Origin: UBA668 sp966112835
GTDB taxonomy: Bacteria > Actinomycetota > Acidimicrobiia > Acidimicrobiales > Ilumatobacteraceae
DNA: 36,343 bases
Reading direction: 5' to 3'
NCBI GenBank assembly: GCA_966112835.1
Contig: CBHWEI010000006.1
Span: forward strand, 1 to 36,343
Position numbers and translations under genes: made by a program. Shown in pieces: positions 5,697 to 14,303 of the stretch. The stretch's first letter is position 1. Every line of letters starts with the position of its first letter. The notes under the pieces were generated by a model. It searched no databases, was not told the DNA's origin, and saw only the letters and a list, made by a program, of their open reading frames with translations.

Positions 5697-7298
5697 ATGG
5701 TCGCCACCCACGTGGAGCATGCTGCACTGACCGTCGGGGTGATGCTCGACCGGCTGTCGCCATTGGTGCTCGAGCTGGTCGCGGCTCCTTTGGGTGTGGA
5801 CGTCGCGGCCCGCCGCGTGCTCATCGTCAGCACTGCCGACACCACCGCGTTGGCCGCCGGCGACGTGGTGCTGCTGGTCGGCTCCTCGTCGGCCGACGAG
5901 GGCTTCGACGACGTATTGCACCGTGCCGGCGAGGCAGGCGCGGCGCTGGTGATCACCAAGTTGCCGACCAAGGATCGACCGGCGGCCACCGATCGCGCCG
6001 TGGCGGGTCGGGTGGCGTTGGCGGTGGCGCCGGGCTCCAGCGACTGGGGGCAGGTGTTCATCCTGCTGCGCACGCTGGTGGAGATGCCGGGCATGCCGGC
6101 CACCGACGACAGCGGTCCCACCGACCTGTTCGCACTGGCCAACGCCATCGCCGCGGCGGTGGGTGGGGCCACCACCATCGAGGACCGCGAGCTGCGCGTG
6201 GTGGCGTACTCGAACCTGGACCAACCGATCGACGACGTGCGCCGCGACAGCATCCTGGGCCGCGGCGTGCCGGGGTACGTAATGGCTCGCGACGACATGG
6301 TGGCGATGTACCGGCGCATGTTCGCCGACGGGCCTGTGGTGCACCTGCCGGCCACCACCGAACCGCAGGTGCGGAGCCGAATGGGCGTCGCGGTGCGAGC
6401 GGGCGACGAGGTGCTGGGCACGATCTGGGTGGTGCAGGGTGATGCGCCGTTCGACGACGACGCCGAACGCGCCCTGGTGGGCAGCACCGCGCAGGCCGCG
6501 TTGTTGCTGTTGCAGCACCAGCGTGCGGGCGAGGTGGCGCGCCGGCGACGCGCCGAGTCGGTGCGTGCCGCGCTCGACGGGTCGAGCAGCTCGCTGTTCA
6601 CGCTGGGCCACGGCGAGCGGGTGCGAGTGATCGCGTTGAAGACCCGCGAGCGCGACGACCTGGACGCGGCGTCGGTCATCATGCGCCAGCGCCGGTTGGC
6701 CGAGGTGGCGTCGTTGCAGTTCGAGTTGCTCGACGAGCGGTCGGCTGCGGTCGACCTGGACGGCGACGTGCTGGTCATCATCCCCGAATCGGATCGCGTG
6801 ACTGCCCGACGGATTCGCGAGGTGGTGGCCGACGTGACACAGCGAGCGACGCATGCGCTGAAGCGTGAGGTGTTCGCCGGTATCGGCAGCGCAGTGGGCG
6901 ACATCGGCGGGTTGGCCGGATCGCGGTGGGAAGCCGAGCAGACGCTGGCCGCCCTGCTGGCCAAGGCCACACCGACGACGCAGGTGGCCACCATCTCCGA
7001 CGTGCAGGCCGAGGTGGTGATGCGCCATGTGCGCGAACGCCTGGCCGACGACCCGCGCTGTCGCACCCCTCACCTGGACCTGCTTGCCCGACACGACGCC
7101 GAGCAGCACACTGCGCACCTGGCCACCTTGGGGGCGTACCTCGATGCGTTCGGCGACGTGGCCGCGGCAGCCGCCGCGCTGGACATCCACTCGAACACCC
7201 TGCGCTACCGGTTGAAGCGCATGCGCGAGATCATCGACCTCGACCTGGCCGACCCGGTGAACCGGTTCGTGCTCGAACTGCAATGGAGGCTTCGATGA
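5697..7298 (+). CDS. PucR-family transcriptional regulator
   Basis: A 533-residue regulator. Residues about 10-110 resemble the PucR N-terminal sensor (AALTVGVMLDRLSPLV, later GDVVLLVG). The middle (140-290) is GAF-like, followed by a CdaR GGDEF-like segment and the C-terminal PucR helix-turn-helix at about 475-533 (DVAAAAAALDIHSNTLRYRL). Relatives control purine, amino-acid, polyamine and sugar-diacid catabolism. The ATG at 5697 was chosen because the sensor domain begins immediately after it; ATG 5742 is possible. Its stop overlaps the next start (ATGA). Position at the divergent junction makes it the probable regulator of both arms of the locus; the inducer is unknown. Confidence 0.9.
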   Translation: MVATHVEHAALTVGVMLDRLSPLVLELVAAPLGVDVAARRVLIVSTADTTALAAGDVVLLVGSSSADEGFDDVLHRAGEAGAALVITKLPTKDRPAATDRAVAGRVALAVAPGSSDWGQVFILLRTLVEMPGMPATDDSGPTDLFALANAIAAAVGGATTIEDRELRVVAYSNLDQPIDDVRRDSILGRGVPGYVMARDDMVAMYRRMFADGPVVHLPATTEPQVRSRMGVAVRAGDEVLGTIWVVQGDAPFDDDAERALVGSTAQAALLLLQHQRAGEVARRRRAESVRAALDGSSSSLFTLGHGERVRVIALKTRERDDLDAASVIMRQRRLAEVASLQFELLDERSAAVDLDGDVLVIIPESDRVTARRIREVVADVTQRATHALKREVFAGIGSAVGDIGGLAGSRWEAEQTLAALLAKATPTTQVATISDVQAEVVMRHVRERLADDPRCRTPHLDLLARHDAEQHTAHLATLGAYLDAFGDVAAAAAALDIHSNTLRYRLKRMREIIDLDLADPVNRFVLELQWRLR

Positions 7299-7645
7299 CC
7301 GCCGACGCGGCCGACGGCCTGCCGCACGATCACCCGGTGAACCGCCAGCTCGCCGCGTACAACGCGGGGCTGCTCGACGAGTTCATCGCCTGCTTCGCGC
7401 CGGCGATCCGCCTGACAAGGGGCGATGGCACCGTGCGCGCAGAGGGGTACGAGCAGTTGCGCGACGCGTACGTGCCGGTGTTCCGGGTTCCGGGTCGGCA
7501 CGCCACCATCCTGAATCGCATTGCGGTGGGCGATTGGGTGGTCGACCACGAGCAGATCGACGACGACAGCGGACGGCGGTTCGAGGCCGCCGTCCTCTAC
7601 CACCTGGTGAACGGCGAGATCCACGAAATGCGCATGCTCGACTGA
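7295..7645 (+). CDS. SnoaL-like (NTF2-fold) protein
   Basis: A 116-residue protein matching the SnoaL/NTF2-like fold: an N-terminal helix with QLAAYNAGLLDEFIACFAP, then strands through VRAEGYEQLRDAYVPVF, AVGDWVVDHEQID and a final GEIHEMRMLD. Such proteins are small cone-shaped enzymes or binding proteins, including isomerases and hydrolases; the exact reaction cannot be read from sequence. GGAGG at 7285-7289 is spaced five bases from the ATG, which overlaps the PucR stop. A 98-bp gap with a hairpin follows before the D-aminoacylase gene. Confidence 0.8.
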   Translation: MTADAADGLPHDHPVNRQLAAYNAGLLDEFIACFAPAIRLTRGDGTVRAEGYEQLRDAYVPVFRVPGRHATILNRIAVGDWVVDHEQIDDDSGRRFEAAVLYHLVNGEIHEMRMLD

Positions 7646-7694
7646 GCAGATCGGCCCCGCCGACCCCGCCGTTGGGCGATCGCACAGCCACATC

Positions 7695-7728
7695 CGGCAC
7701 TCGTTGTCCGCTTGCCACAGCGGTGCCG
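7695..7728 (+). other. Nested inverted repeats upstream of the D-aminoacylase gene
   Basis: CGGCAC (7695-7700) matches GTGCCG (7723-7728). Inside lies a 5-bp stem, CCGCT (7708-7712) and AGCGG (7719-7723), with a six-base loop. The structure ends 15 bases before ATG 7744, in one of only two sizeable gaps of the rightward gene series. It may be an attenuator, a processing site or an operator. Confidence 0.3.
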
Positions 7729-7743
7729 AGTCACGCTGAGCGG

Positions 7744-9492
7744 ATGCATGATCTCGTCATCCGGAACGGATTGGTGGTCGACGGGACCGGGGCACCGGGT
7801 GTCGCGGCGGACGTCGCGATCGCCGGCGGTCGCATCGTGGAGGTCGGCCCGGCGTTGGGTACGGCCCGACACGTCATCGACGCCGACGGGCTGGTGGTGG
7901 CACCGGGTTGGGTGGACCTGCACACGCACTACGACGGGCAGGTGACGTGGGACCCCGTGGTGGAGCCGTCGTCGGTGAACGGCGTGACGTCCATCGCCAT
8001 GGGCAACTGCGGCGTGGGGTTCGCGCCGGCCCGTCCCGATCGCCACGACTGGTTGATCGGCCTGCTCGAGGGCGTGGAGGACATTCCAGGTACCGCGCTG
8101 GCCGAAGGGCTGCCGTGGGATTGGGAGAGCTTCCCCGAGTACCTCGACGCAGTGGATCGCGTGCCACACACGGTGGACATCGGCTCGCACGTGCCGCACG
8201 CTGTGCTGCGCGCCTACGTGATGGGCGAACGCGGCGCCGACCACACGGTGGCACCGACGGCCGACGAGATCGGGGCGATGTCGCGACTGGTGGGCGAGGC
8301 GCTCGACGCGGGCGCACTGGGCTTCGCCACCTCGCGCACGATGATCCACCGCACCGGAGCGGGCGAGTACGTCGGCACCATGACCGCGAGCGCGGAGGAG
8401 CTGATCGGCATCACCGCATCGTTGACCACGAGCCACCGGGGTGTGGTGCAGTTGGTGAGCGACCTGTACCTCACGGATCAGCCAGGCCATGCCGAGCGCG
8501 AGATCGCGCTCCTCCGGCGCATCGCCCGCGAAGTGCGCCGGCCGCTGAGCTTCACGGTCGAACAGGTCGACGCGGTGGCCGACCGGTGGCGCGACATGCT
8601 CGACGTCATCGACGGGCTGTGCGCCGAGGGCTTGGACGTGAAGGGTCAGGTGGCACCACGACCCATCGGCTTGTTGCTGGGCCTGTCGGGCTCGGTGAAC
8701 CCGTTGCAGGCCACGCCCACGTACCGGCGCATCGCCAAGCTGTCGTTGGCCGAGCGGGTGGCAGCACTGCACGACGAGGCGGTGAAGGCGCGCATCATCG
8801 ACGAGCATCCGCACCACATGCCGCGCGGCCTGGTGTCGATGGTGTTGAGCGCGTTCGACCGCATGTTCCCGCTGGGCGACCCGCCGGACTACGAGCCCAC
8901 GGCCGACCGCTCGGTGGCGGCCATCGCCGCACGCGCCGGTCGCTCGCCCATCGACCTGGCGTACGACCTGCTGGTGGCGAACGACGGCGCCGACATGTTC
9001 TACATGCCGCTGAACAACTACGCCGGCGGCAACCTGGACGACGTGCGCGAGATGATGACCGCGCCGAACGTGGTGTTCGGTTTGAGCGACGGTGGCGCGC
9101 ACTGCAACTTCATCTGCGACGCCACGTTCCCCACCACCGCGGTGGCGCACTGGTGCCGTGACCGCACCCGTGGCCCGGGCCTGCCGCTGGAGCACGTGGT
9201 GCACCACCAGACTCAGCGGCCGGCGCGGCACCTGGGTTGGCACGACCGCGGCGTCATCGCGCCCGGCTACCTGGCCGACGTGAACGTCATCGACCTGGCG
9301 GCGTTGCAGCTGCATCCGCCGCGGCTGGTGGCCGACCTGCCCGCGGGTGGCACCCGGCTGCTGCAGGCCGCCGATGGCTACCGTTGGACTGTGAAGTCGG
9401 GCACGGTCACCTTCGTCGACGGCCAGTGGACCGGCGCAACGCCGGGGCACGTGGTGCGCGGCGCACAGCCGCAGCCGGGGGGCCAGTCGTGA
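7744..9492 (+). CDS. N-acyl-D-amino-acid deacylase (amidohydrolase family 3)
   Basis: A 582-residue metal-dependent amidohydrolase that should release the acyl group from N-acyl-D-amino acids. The first metal motif is DLHTHYDGQ with His60 and His62. Cys89 in MGNCGVGFAP is the bridging-metal cysteine typical of D-aminoacylases. The late SDGGAH carries the catalytic Asp449. The C-terminal beta-sandwich continues with GVIAPGYLADVNVID. Length is slightly above the usual 480-550. There is no signal peptide. The ATG at 7744 begins MHDLVIRNG, the standard family start. The stop overlaps the next GTG (GTGA). Related D-hydantoinase or dihydroorotase functions are less likely given the cysteine ligand and the neighbours. 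Confidence 0.9.
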   Translation: MHDLVIRNGLVVDGTGAPGVAADVAIAGGRIVEVGPALGTARHVIDADGLVVAPGWVDLHTHYDGQVTWDPVVEPSSVNGVTSIAMGNCGVGFAPARPDRHDWLIGLLEGVEDIPGTALAEGLPWDWESFPEYLDAVDRVPHTVDIGSHVPHAVLRAYVMGERGADHTVAPTADEIGAMSRLVGEALDAGALGFATSRTMIHRTGAGEYVGTMTASAEELIGITASLTTSHRGVVQLVSDLYLTDQPGHAEREIALLRRIAREVRRPLSFTVEQVDAVADRWRDMLDVIDGLCAEGLDVKGQVAPRPIGLLLGLSGSVNPLQATPTYRRIAKLSLAERVAALHDEAVKARIIDEHPHHMPRGLVSMVLSAFDRMFPLGDPPDYEPTADRSVAAIAARAGRSPIDLAYDLLVANDGADMFYMPLNNYAGGNLDDVREMMTAPNVVFGLSDGGAHCNFICDATFPTTAVAHWCRDRTRGPGLPLEHVVHHQTQRPARHLGWHDRGVIAPGYLADVNVIDLAALQLHPPRLVADLPAGGTRLLQAADGYRWTVKSGTVTFVDGQWTGATPGHVVRGAQPQPGGQS

Positions 9493-10328
9493 AGGTGTTC
9501 ATCTCCGCCGACCTGGAAGGCATCAGCGGGGTGGTGCACGGTGAGGAGCTCACCCAGGGCAATGCGGGTTGGCAGCAGGCGCGGCGATGGATGACCGGCG
9601 ACGTGGTGGCCGCTGCGCAGGGCGCATTCGCCGCGGGCGCGAGCGAAGTGCTGGTGGTGGACGGCCACGCGGGCATGCGCAACCTGTTGTTCGACGAGTT
9701 GCCCGCCGGCGTCGTCGCGCACCGTGGCCCGGCTGCGGGTCGCACCATGTGCCAGGTGGAGGGCCTGAACGGCTCGTTCGACTGCGTGCTGTTGGTGGGC
9801 TATCACTCGATGGCCGGCACCGACGGCCTGCTGTCGCACACGTGGCACGGCGGCGTGGTGGGTCAGTTCCGCCTGAACGGTCTGCCCATCGGCGAGACCG
9901 CCATCACGGCTGCGGTTGCGGGCCACCACGGCGTTCCGGTGGTGCTGGTGACGGGTGACCAGTACGTCGCGGAAGAGGCCGCGCAGTTCGTGCCCGGCAT
10001 CACGGCTGTCACCGTGAAGCACACCACCGGTCGCCAGAACGCACGCTGCCTGCCATTGCCGACGACCACCGAGATGATCCGCACGGCCGCCGAGTCCGCC
10101 GTGCGCGGCCGTCACTCGGTGGCGCCGATGGTGGTCGACCGGCCGACGGTCATCGAGATCGACACGCTGTCGCATCGCCAGGCCGATCGCATCGAGCGGT
10201 TCATCGACGTCGAACGGGTCGACGTGCGCACGGTGCGCATCACCGCTGCCGACGTGCCCGCCGCGTTCGAGCGCGCCTGGCTGGCGGTGGAGGTGGCCGA
10301 CTTCGAGGCCGGGGCCTGGAACCAGTGA
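9489..10328 (+). CDS. M55-family D-aminopeptidase (DppA-like)
   Basis: A 279-residue zinc aminopeptidase related to Bacillus DppA, which removes D-amino acids from D-peptides and assembles as a decamer. The metal residues fall in the family positions: Asp8 and Glu10 in SADLEGISGV, His60 in VVDGHAGMRN, His106 in GYHSMAGT and Glu136 in LPIGETAIT. The GTG start overlaps the deacylase stop, so the two are translationally coupled; the coupling of a D-aminoacylase to a D-aminopeptidase is the clearest sign of the substrate class. Its own stop overlaps the following GTG. Confidence 0.92.
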   Translation: MKVFISADLEGISGVVHGEELTQGNAGWQQARRWMTGDVVAAAQGAFAAGASEVLVVDGHAGMRNLLFDELPAGVVAHRGPAAGRTMCQVEGLNGSFDCVLLVGYHSMAGTDGLLSHTWHGGVVGQFRLNGLPIGETAITAAVAGHHGVPVVLVTGDQYVAEEAAQFVPGITAVTVKHTTGRQNARCLPLPTTTEMIRTAAESAVRGRHSVAPMVVDRPTVIEIDTLSHRQADRIERFIDVERVDVRTVRITAADVPAAFERAWLAVEVADFEAGAWNQ

Positions 10329-11437
10329 GCGACCAGCGCTTCGATGTGGTCGTGGTGGGCTGCGGTGCAGCGGGCGCGGCGACGGCCTGGTGGTGTGCGC
10401 GCAAGAGCCTGTCGGTGCTGGCCGTCGACCGGTTCGAGCCGGGGCATCGGCGTGGGTCGTCGCACGGCACCGAGCGCATCGTCCGCTTGGGCCACACCGA
10501 CTCTGCCTACGTGCAGTTCGCACTCGACGCGCTGGACCGTTGGCGCGCGTTGGAGCGAGCGGCCGGCGTCGAGTTGCTCACCCGTTGCGGTGCCGTGGAC
10601 GTGGGTCTGCCGGACGAGTTGGACGAAATCGAGGCGTGCACCACCGAGTTGGGCGTGTCGATGGAGCGACTGGACGCGGTGGAGGCGACGCACCGGTTCG
10701 CCGGCATGCGGTTCTACGGTGACGTGCTGTTCCACGGCCAGGGCGGCACGGTGCACGCCGACCGTGCGCTGTCGGTGCTGCGGCGCCTTGCCGGGCAGTC
10801 GGGCGCAACGCTGCGCGCGGTGGCCGAGGTGTCCTGCGTCGAGCAGACCGGCAACGGCGTGCTGGTGCACGTGGGCGACGAACGCATCCACGCCGGTGTC
10901 GCAGTGGTCACCACCGGAGCGTGGGCACCGAACCTGTTGGACGGTGTGGTCGACCTGTCGGGCTACCGAGTCACGAAGGAGCAGCTCGCGTTCTTCCGAC
11001 CGCGGCAGCCGTTCGCGTGGCCGACGTTCATCGACCGCGCGCCCATCCGCCACTACGGCATGACCACGCCCGAAGGGCTGGTGAAGGTGGGCGAGCATCA
11101 CACCGGTCCGGTGGTCGACCCCGACGACCGCACGTACGAGGTCGAGCCGACCACGTGGCGACGATTGATCGACTGGGTGGCGACAAACCTGCCCGGGGTG
11201 GACCCTGCGCCGGTCGACGCATCGACGTGCCTGTACGCGTCGACACCGAACGAGGACTTCGTGCTGGACCGCGTCGGTGACATCGTGGTGGGGGTGGGAC
11301 TGAGCGGACACGGGTTCAAGTTCGTGCCCGAGATCGGTCGGCGCCTGGCCGACCTGGCCGACGGCACCGGATGGGACGACAACCCGTTCGCGCTCGACGC
11401 CGCGCCGCACTCGTACGGCGCCTCGGGGCACAAGTGA
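10325..11437 (+). CDS. FAD-dependent amine oxidase, monomeric sarcosine oxidase-like
   Basis: A 370-residue flavoprotein of the MSOX/SolA family, which oxidises secondary amines or N-methyl amino acids, releasing hydrogen peroxide. The Rossmann motif GCGAAG is at 12-17 and the family signature RGSSHGTERIVRLGH follows near residue 43. Cys302 in STCLYASTPNEDF aligns with the cysteine that binds FAD covalently in MSOX. Length matches the family. The GTG start overlaps the D-aminopeptidase stop. In this context it probably oxidises a released D- or N-alkyl amino acid; the actual substrate cannot be read from the sequence. Confidence 0.9.
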   Translation: MSDQRFDVVVVGCGAAGAATAWWCARKSLSVLAVDRFEPGHRRGSSHGTERIVRLGHTDSAYVQFALDALDRWRALERAAGVELLTRCGAVDVGLPDELDEIEACTTELGVSMERLDAVEATHRFAGMRFYGDVLFHGQGGTVHADRALSVLRRLAGQSGATLRAVAEVSCVEQTGNGVLVHVGDERIHAGVAVVTTGAWAPNLLDGVVDLSGYRVTKEQLAFFRPRQPFAWPTFIDRAPIRHYGMTTPEGLVKVGEHHTGPVVDPDDRTYEVEPTTWRRLIDWVATNLPGVDPAPVDASTCLYASTPNEDFVLDRVGDIVVGVGLSGHGFKFVPEIGRRLADLADGTGWDDNPFALDAAPHSYGASGHK

Positions 11438-12330
11438 CCGGCTGGGCCGCGCTCGCCGGTTTCTACGCCATCGCGTTGGCGATCGTCGTCGGTGTGATGG
11501 TGTACGCGGGCCGCGTGCAGACGGCGAGGCCCGAGACACGCCAGGTGTTCCCCGAACTCTTCGCCTGGCTCGACGGGCACGACACGTACCCGAACGCGGT
11601 GTCCATCGCCCGCTTCTGCCGCACCCAGTCGTTCGCCGGCATCATCCTGCTGTTCGCCGCCGCGCCGTCCATCGCCGCGGTGGTGACCGCGACGTTCAGC
11701 GACGGCGCAGCCAGCTTGGGTTCGCTGCTGCGCACGTTGCAGCCGTGGCACGGGCACACCGCCGCCGCGCTCGCCACCTACGCGGTCATCCTGGTCGTGT
11801 TCCTGGCGGTTGCGAGCGTGTACCTGCAGGTGGCTCGTCGCTTCCCGGTCGAGCCGACGGCTCCGGTGCTGCGGCACCCCAGCGGTCTGCGCCGGTGGGG
11901 GCGCATCGTCGGCGGCATGTTCGTGGACGAAGGTGGCTCGCTGGAGGAGCTGGGCTGGCGCGGCTTCGCCCTGCCGGTGCTGGTGGCCACGACCGGTTCG
12001 CTCTGGTGGCCCACGGTGCTGCTGGCGGTCGCCTGGTGGGCGTGGCATCTGCCGCGTGAGGTGCCCGCGCTGCTGCACCGCCCGAAGTGGCGGCGGTTCA
12101 TCACCACCCAGACCCAGTTCGTGGTGCTGTGCGTGGCGTTGTCGGCGCTGATGACCGTCGCCTGGCGGCACACGGGCAGTGTCTGGCCGGCGGTGATGAT
12201 CCACGGCGGCACCAACGTGTGGTCGAAGGGGTTCGGTGGCGCGATGTGGGAGAAGACCAAGCGAGACGTGCGCACCGACGTGGTCATCGTGTTGGCCGTG
12301 ATCGTGGTGGCCGTGCAGGTTGCGGTGTGA
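11434..12330 (+). CDS. CPBP-family intramembrane metalloprotease
   Basis: A 298-residue membrane protein with about six to eight hydrophobic segments. The CPBP signature is present: Glu171-Glu172-x3-Arg176 in LEELGWRGFALP, a histidine in AWWAWHLPREVP and a late MIHGGTN. CPBP proteins are Rce1-like proteases of the CAAX type, often linked to bacteriocin immunity or protein maturation. The GTG at 11434 overlaps the oxidase stop; a farther upstream start would place a charged segment ahead of the first helix. Its role in a catabolic operon is unclear; maturation of the lipoproteins or peptide processing at the membrane are guesses. Confidence 0.85.
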   Translation: MTGWAALAGFYAIALAIVVGVMVYAGRVQTARPETRQVFPELFAWLDGHDTYPNAVSIARFCRTQSFAGIILLFAAAPSIAAVVTATFSDGAASLGSLLRTLQPWHGHTAAALATYAVILVVFLAVASVYLQVARRFPVEPTAPVLRHPSGLRRWGRIVGGMFVDEGGSLEELGWRGFALPVLVATTGSLWWPTVLLAVAWWAWHLPREVPALLHRPKWRRFITTQTQFVVLCVALSALMTVAWRHTGSVWPAVMIHGGTNVWSKGFGGAMWEKTKRDVRTDVVIVLAVIVVAVQVAV

Positions 12331-12348
12331 GTTTGTGGGATCGCACAA

Positions 12349-12363
12349 CGCGCCCCCGGCGCG
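12349..12363 (+). terminator. GC-rich hairpin before the transporter genes
   Basis: CGCGCC (12349-12354), loop CCC and GGCGCG (12358-12363) form a tight hairpin 18 bases after the CPBP stop. It sits in the 100-bp gap before the lipoprotein gene. It could terminate or reduce read-through, giving the transporter genes their own transcription unit. No T tract is present. Confidence 0.4.
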
Positions 12364-12402
12364 ATCAGCGGTTCACACCATCGCGCACGGGTCACACTGA
12401 CG

Positions 12403-12412
12403 TGATCGATCA
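12403..12412. promoter_or_regulatory. TGATCGATCA palindrome upstream of the binding-protein gene
   Basis: A perfect 10-bp palindrome lies 18 bases before ATG 12431, just ahead of the GGGGAGG ribosome-binding site. Its position suits an operator, but GATC-rich palindromes are common by chance in such DNA and no clear promoter elements are visible beside it. Confidence 0.2.
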
Positions 12413-12430
12413 TCTGGGGAGGATCTGACG

Positions 12431-13813
12431 ATGCGTACTCGACTGGTTACGGGATTGGCGTGCGTGCTGCTGTTGGCAGCGTGCGGGTCCACGGCGAAGG
12501 AAGGCTCGACCACCGTCGCGCCCACCACCGAAGCGCCCGGCACGTCGGCGGGAGGTGACACCACGGTGCCCGAGACGACGGCGGTACCCGAGCCGGTGCG
12601 CGGCGCCGAGGGAGACTCGGTGAAGGTCGGCTTCATCGTGTCGAAGAACCAGGCCGAGGCACAGGCGAAGCTGGGCACGACGGGCATCACCTTCGTCGAT
12701 CACCAGACGGTGGTGAAGGCACTCGTCGACGACATCAACGGTCGCGGTGGCCTGGGCGGCAAGCAGATCGTGCCGGTGTTCCACGTGACCGATCAGCTCA
12801 CCGACACCGATCCGGCGGCCATCGCCAGTTCCATCTGCGCCACGTTCACCGAGGACAACGAGGTCTACGCGGTGCTCAGCATCGGCGACCCTGGTACGGA
12901 GGTCCTGTCGTGCCTGAACAAGGCCGGCGTACCACTCATCGCCTCCAGCGGTGCGACGTTCTCGTTCGCCGACCAGGGCGTGTACGACGCCAACCCGCTG
13001 TTCTTCAACCCGTCGAGCATCAGCCTGGACCGCGCCGCCAGGGCGTTGGTCGAGGGCCTGGACAGCGCAGGCTTCTTCACAGCCGATGCGAAGGTGGGCC
13101 TGGTCCGCCTCACCAGTCCCGAGTTCGATGCAGCGACGACGAACAGCCTCGAGCCGGCGCTGGCTGCTGCAGGTGTCACGCCGGTGGCCACCGCGTCGCT
13201 CGCGTCCATCAAGACCAACGACGACATCGGCCGCTTCTCCACCGAGGCCGCAGCGGCAGTGTTGAAGATGAAGGAGGCCGGCGTCACGCACCTGGTGTTC
13301 TTCGAGTCGGGCGGCGCAGCGCCGTTCTTCTTCCTGCAGAACGCGGCCAGCCAGGGCTTCACGCCGAAGCTGGGCTTCAGCTCGTTGTCGGGCGGGCAGA
13401 CGCTCGTGCAGAACATCAAGACCGGCGGCACGAACGTCGCCTGGTCGCCCATCGGCGAGGTGCCGGATGCGGCGCAGCTGCCGGAGAGCGACGCGGCGAA
13501 GAAGTGCCTGGACCTCATCGATTCCACTCGCGCCGTGTTCACATCGTCGAACGCCAGCAGCGAGACCTTGCGCTTCTGCGATGCCGCCTGGCTGCTCGAG
13601 GCGGGCGTCACCAAGGCCGGCTCGCCGGTTGCGGCCACTGATCTGGCCGCGGCCATCGAGGGCCTGGGTGACACCTACCAGTCGCCGGCCGCGTTGAAGT
13701 CGGTGTTCGGTCCCGGCCGCCACGACGGTGTTGCCGAGTACTACATCACCGACTACGACCCGTCGTGCTCGTGCAACAAGTATCGAGCCGGTGATCCCAC
13801 CCCGATCGGCTGA
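12431..13813 (+). CDS. LivK-type ABC transporter substrate-binding lipoprotein
   Basis: A 460-residue extracellular lipoprotein. The lipobox LAAC places the modified cysteine at 18, followed by a T/P/E-rich linker to about residue 60. The remainder is a type I periplasmic-binding fold like the leucine/isoleucine/valine receptor (VKVGFIVSKNQ, NGRGGLGGKQIVPVF, GVPLIASSGATF). GGGGAGG gives a strong ribosome-binding site. One base separates its stop from the small lipoprotein ATG. It delivers ligand to the LivH-LivM permease encoded downstream. Family members bind branched-chain amino acids, amides, urea or short peptides, so the ligand here is open; the surrounding enzymes favour acyl or D-amino-acid compounds. 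Confidence 0.9.
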   Translation: MRTRLVTGLACVLLLAACGSTAKEGSTTVAPTTEAPGTSAGGDTTVPETTAVPEPVRGAEGDSVKVGFIVSKNQAEAQAKLGTTGITFVDHQTVVKALVDDINGRGGLGGKQIVPVFHVTDQLTDTDPAAIASSICATFTEDNEVYAVLSIGDPGTEVLSCLNKAGVPLIASSGATFSFADQGVYDANPLFFNPSSISLDRAARALVEGLDSAGFFTADAKVGLVRLTSPEFDAATTNSLEPALAAAGVTPVATASLASIKTNDDIGRFSTEAAAAVLKMKEAGVTHLVFFESGGAAPFFFLQNAASQGFTPKLGFSSLSGGQTLVQNIKTGGTNVAWSPIGEVPDAAQLPESDAAKKCLDLIDSTRAVFTSSNASSETLRFCDAAWLLEAGVTKAGSPVAATDLAAAIEGLGDTYQSPAALKSVFGPGRHDGVAEYYITDYDPSCSCNKYRAGDPTPIG

Positions 13814-13814
13814 C

Positions 13815-14303
13815 ATGCCTCGCCGCGCGTTGAGTGCGGTGGCGGCAGCGGTGGTCGTCGTCGTGCTCGCGGGCTGTTCGCAGTTCGCGGTCGACGGGTT
13901 GGCGTTGCGGGCGGATCGTTCGTTGTCCATCACCGCGCCATCCAGCCGGTCGACGGTGCCGACGCCGCTGCACGTGGAGTGGACGGACTCGGCCCCGCGG
14001 CCGGGCGGCTCGTACCTGGTGCTCATCGATCGGGCGCCCATGCCGCCCGGTGAGACCGTGCGGTGGTACGCCAAGCGCGACGCCGACTGCGCCGCCACGC
14101 CCACCTGCCCGGACGGGCTGTACCTGGCCCGCCGCGGTGTCACCGTGTCGGCGACGACGTCGGTCGACATCGCCATCGTGCCGCCGCTGACCGGGTCGAA
14201 GAAGGGCACCTACCACGAGCTCACCATCGTCCGGCTCGACGCGCATGGCCGCCGCGACGGCGAGAGTGGTGCCGCCACGCAGTTCAAGGTCGTGACGCCA
14301 TGA
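13815..14303 (+). CDS. Small lipoprotein of unknown function
   Basis: A 162-residue exported protein with a short signal and lipobox LAGC (Cys21). The mature part looks like one immunoglobulin or FN3-like beta sandwich: LHVEWTDSAPRPGGSYLVLI at about 57-76, then TVRWYAKRDADCAATPTC, with a probable disulphide between the two cysteines of DADCAATPTC, ending AATQFKVVTP. I do not recognise a family. It lies one base after the binding-protein gene and its stop overlaps the MFS-LivF start (ATGA), so it is expressed with the transporter and may be an accessory subunit (inference). Confidence 0.8.
   Translation: MPRRALSAVAAAVVVVVLAGCSQFAVDGLALRADRSLSITAPSSRSTVPTPLHVEWTDSAPRPGGSYLVLIDRAPMPPGETVRWYAKRDADCAATPTCPDGLYLARRGVTVSATTSVDIAIVPPLTGSKKGTYHELTIVRLDAHGRRDGESGAATQFKVVTP

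Noticed and set aside
3259..5763. Single 834-codon minus-strand protein
   Set aside because: Only the last 446 codons are real in that frame; the upstream part is a shadow of the first hydrolase gene read in another frame.
12410..14209. 599-codon minus-strand frame opposite the two lipoprotein genes
   Set aside because: No recognisable domain; the opposite strand has two clear lipoboxes and a binding-protein fold.
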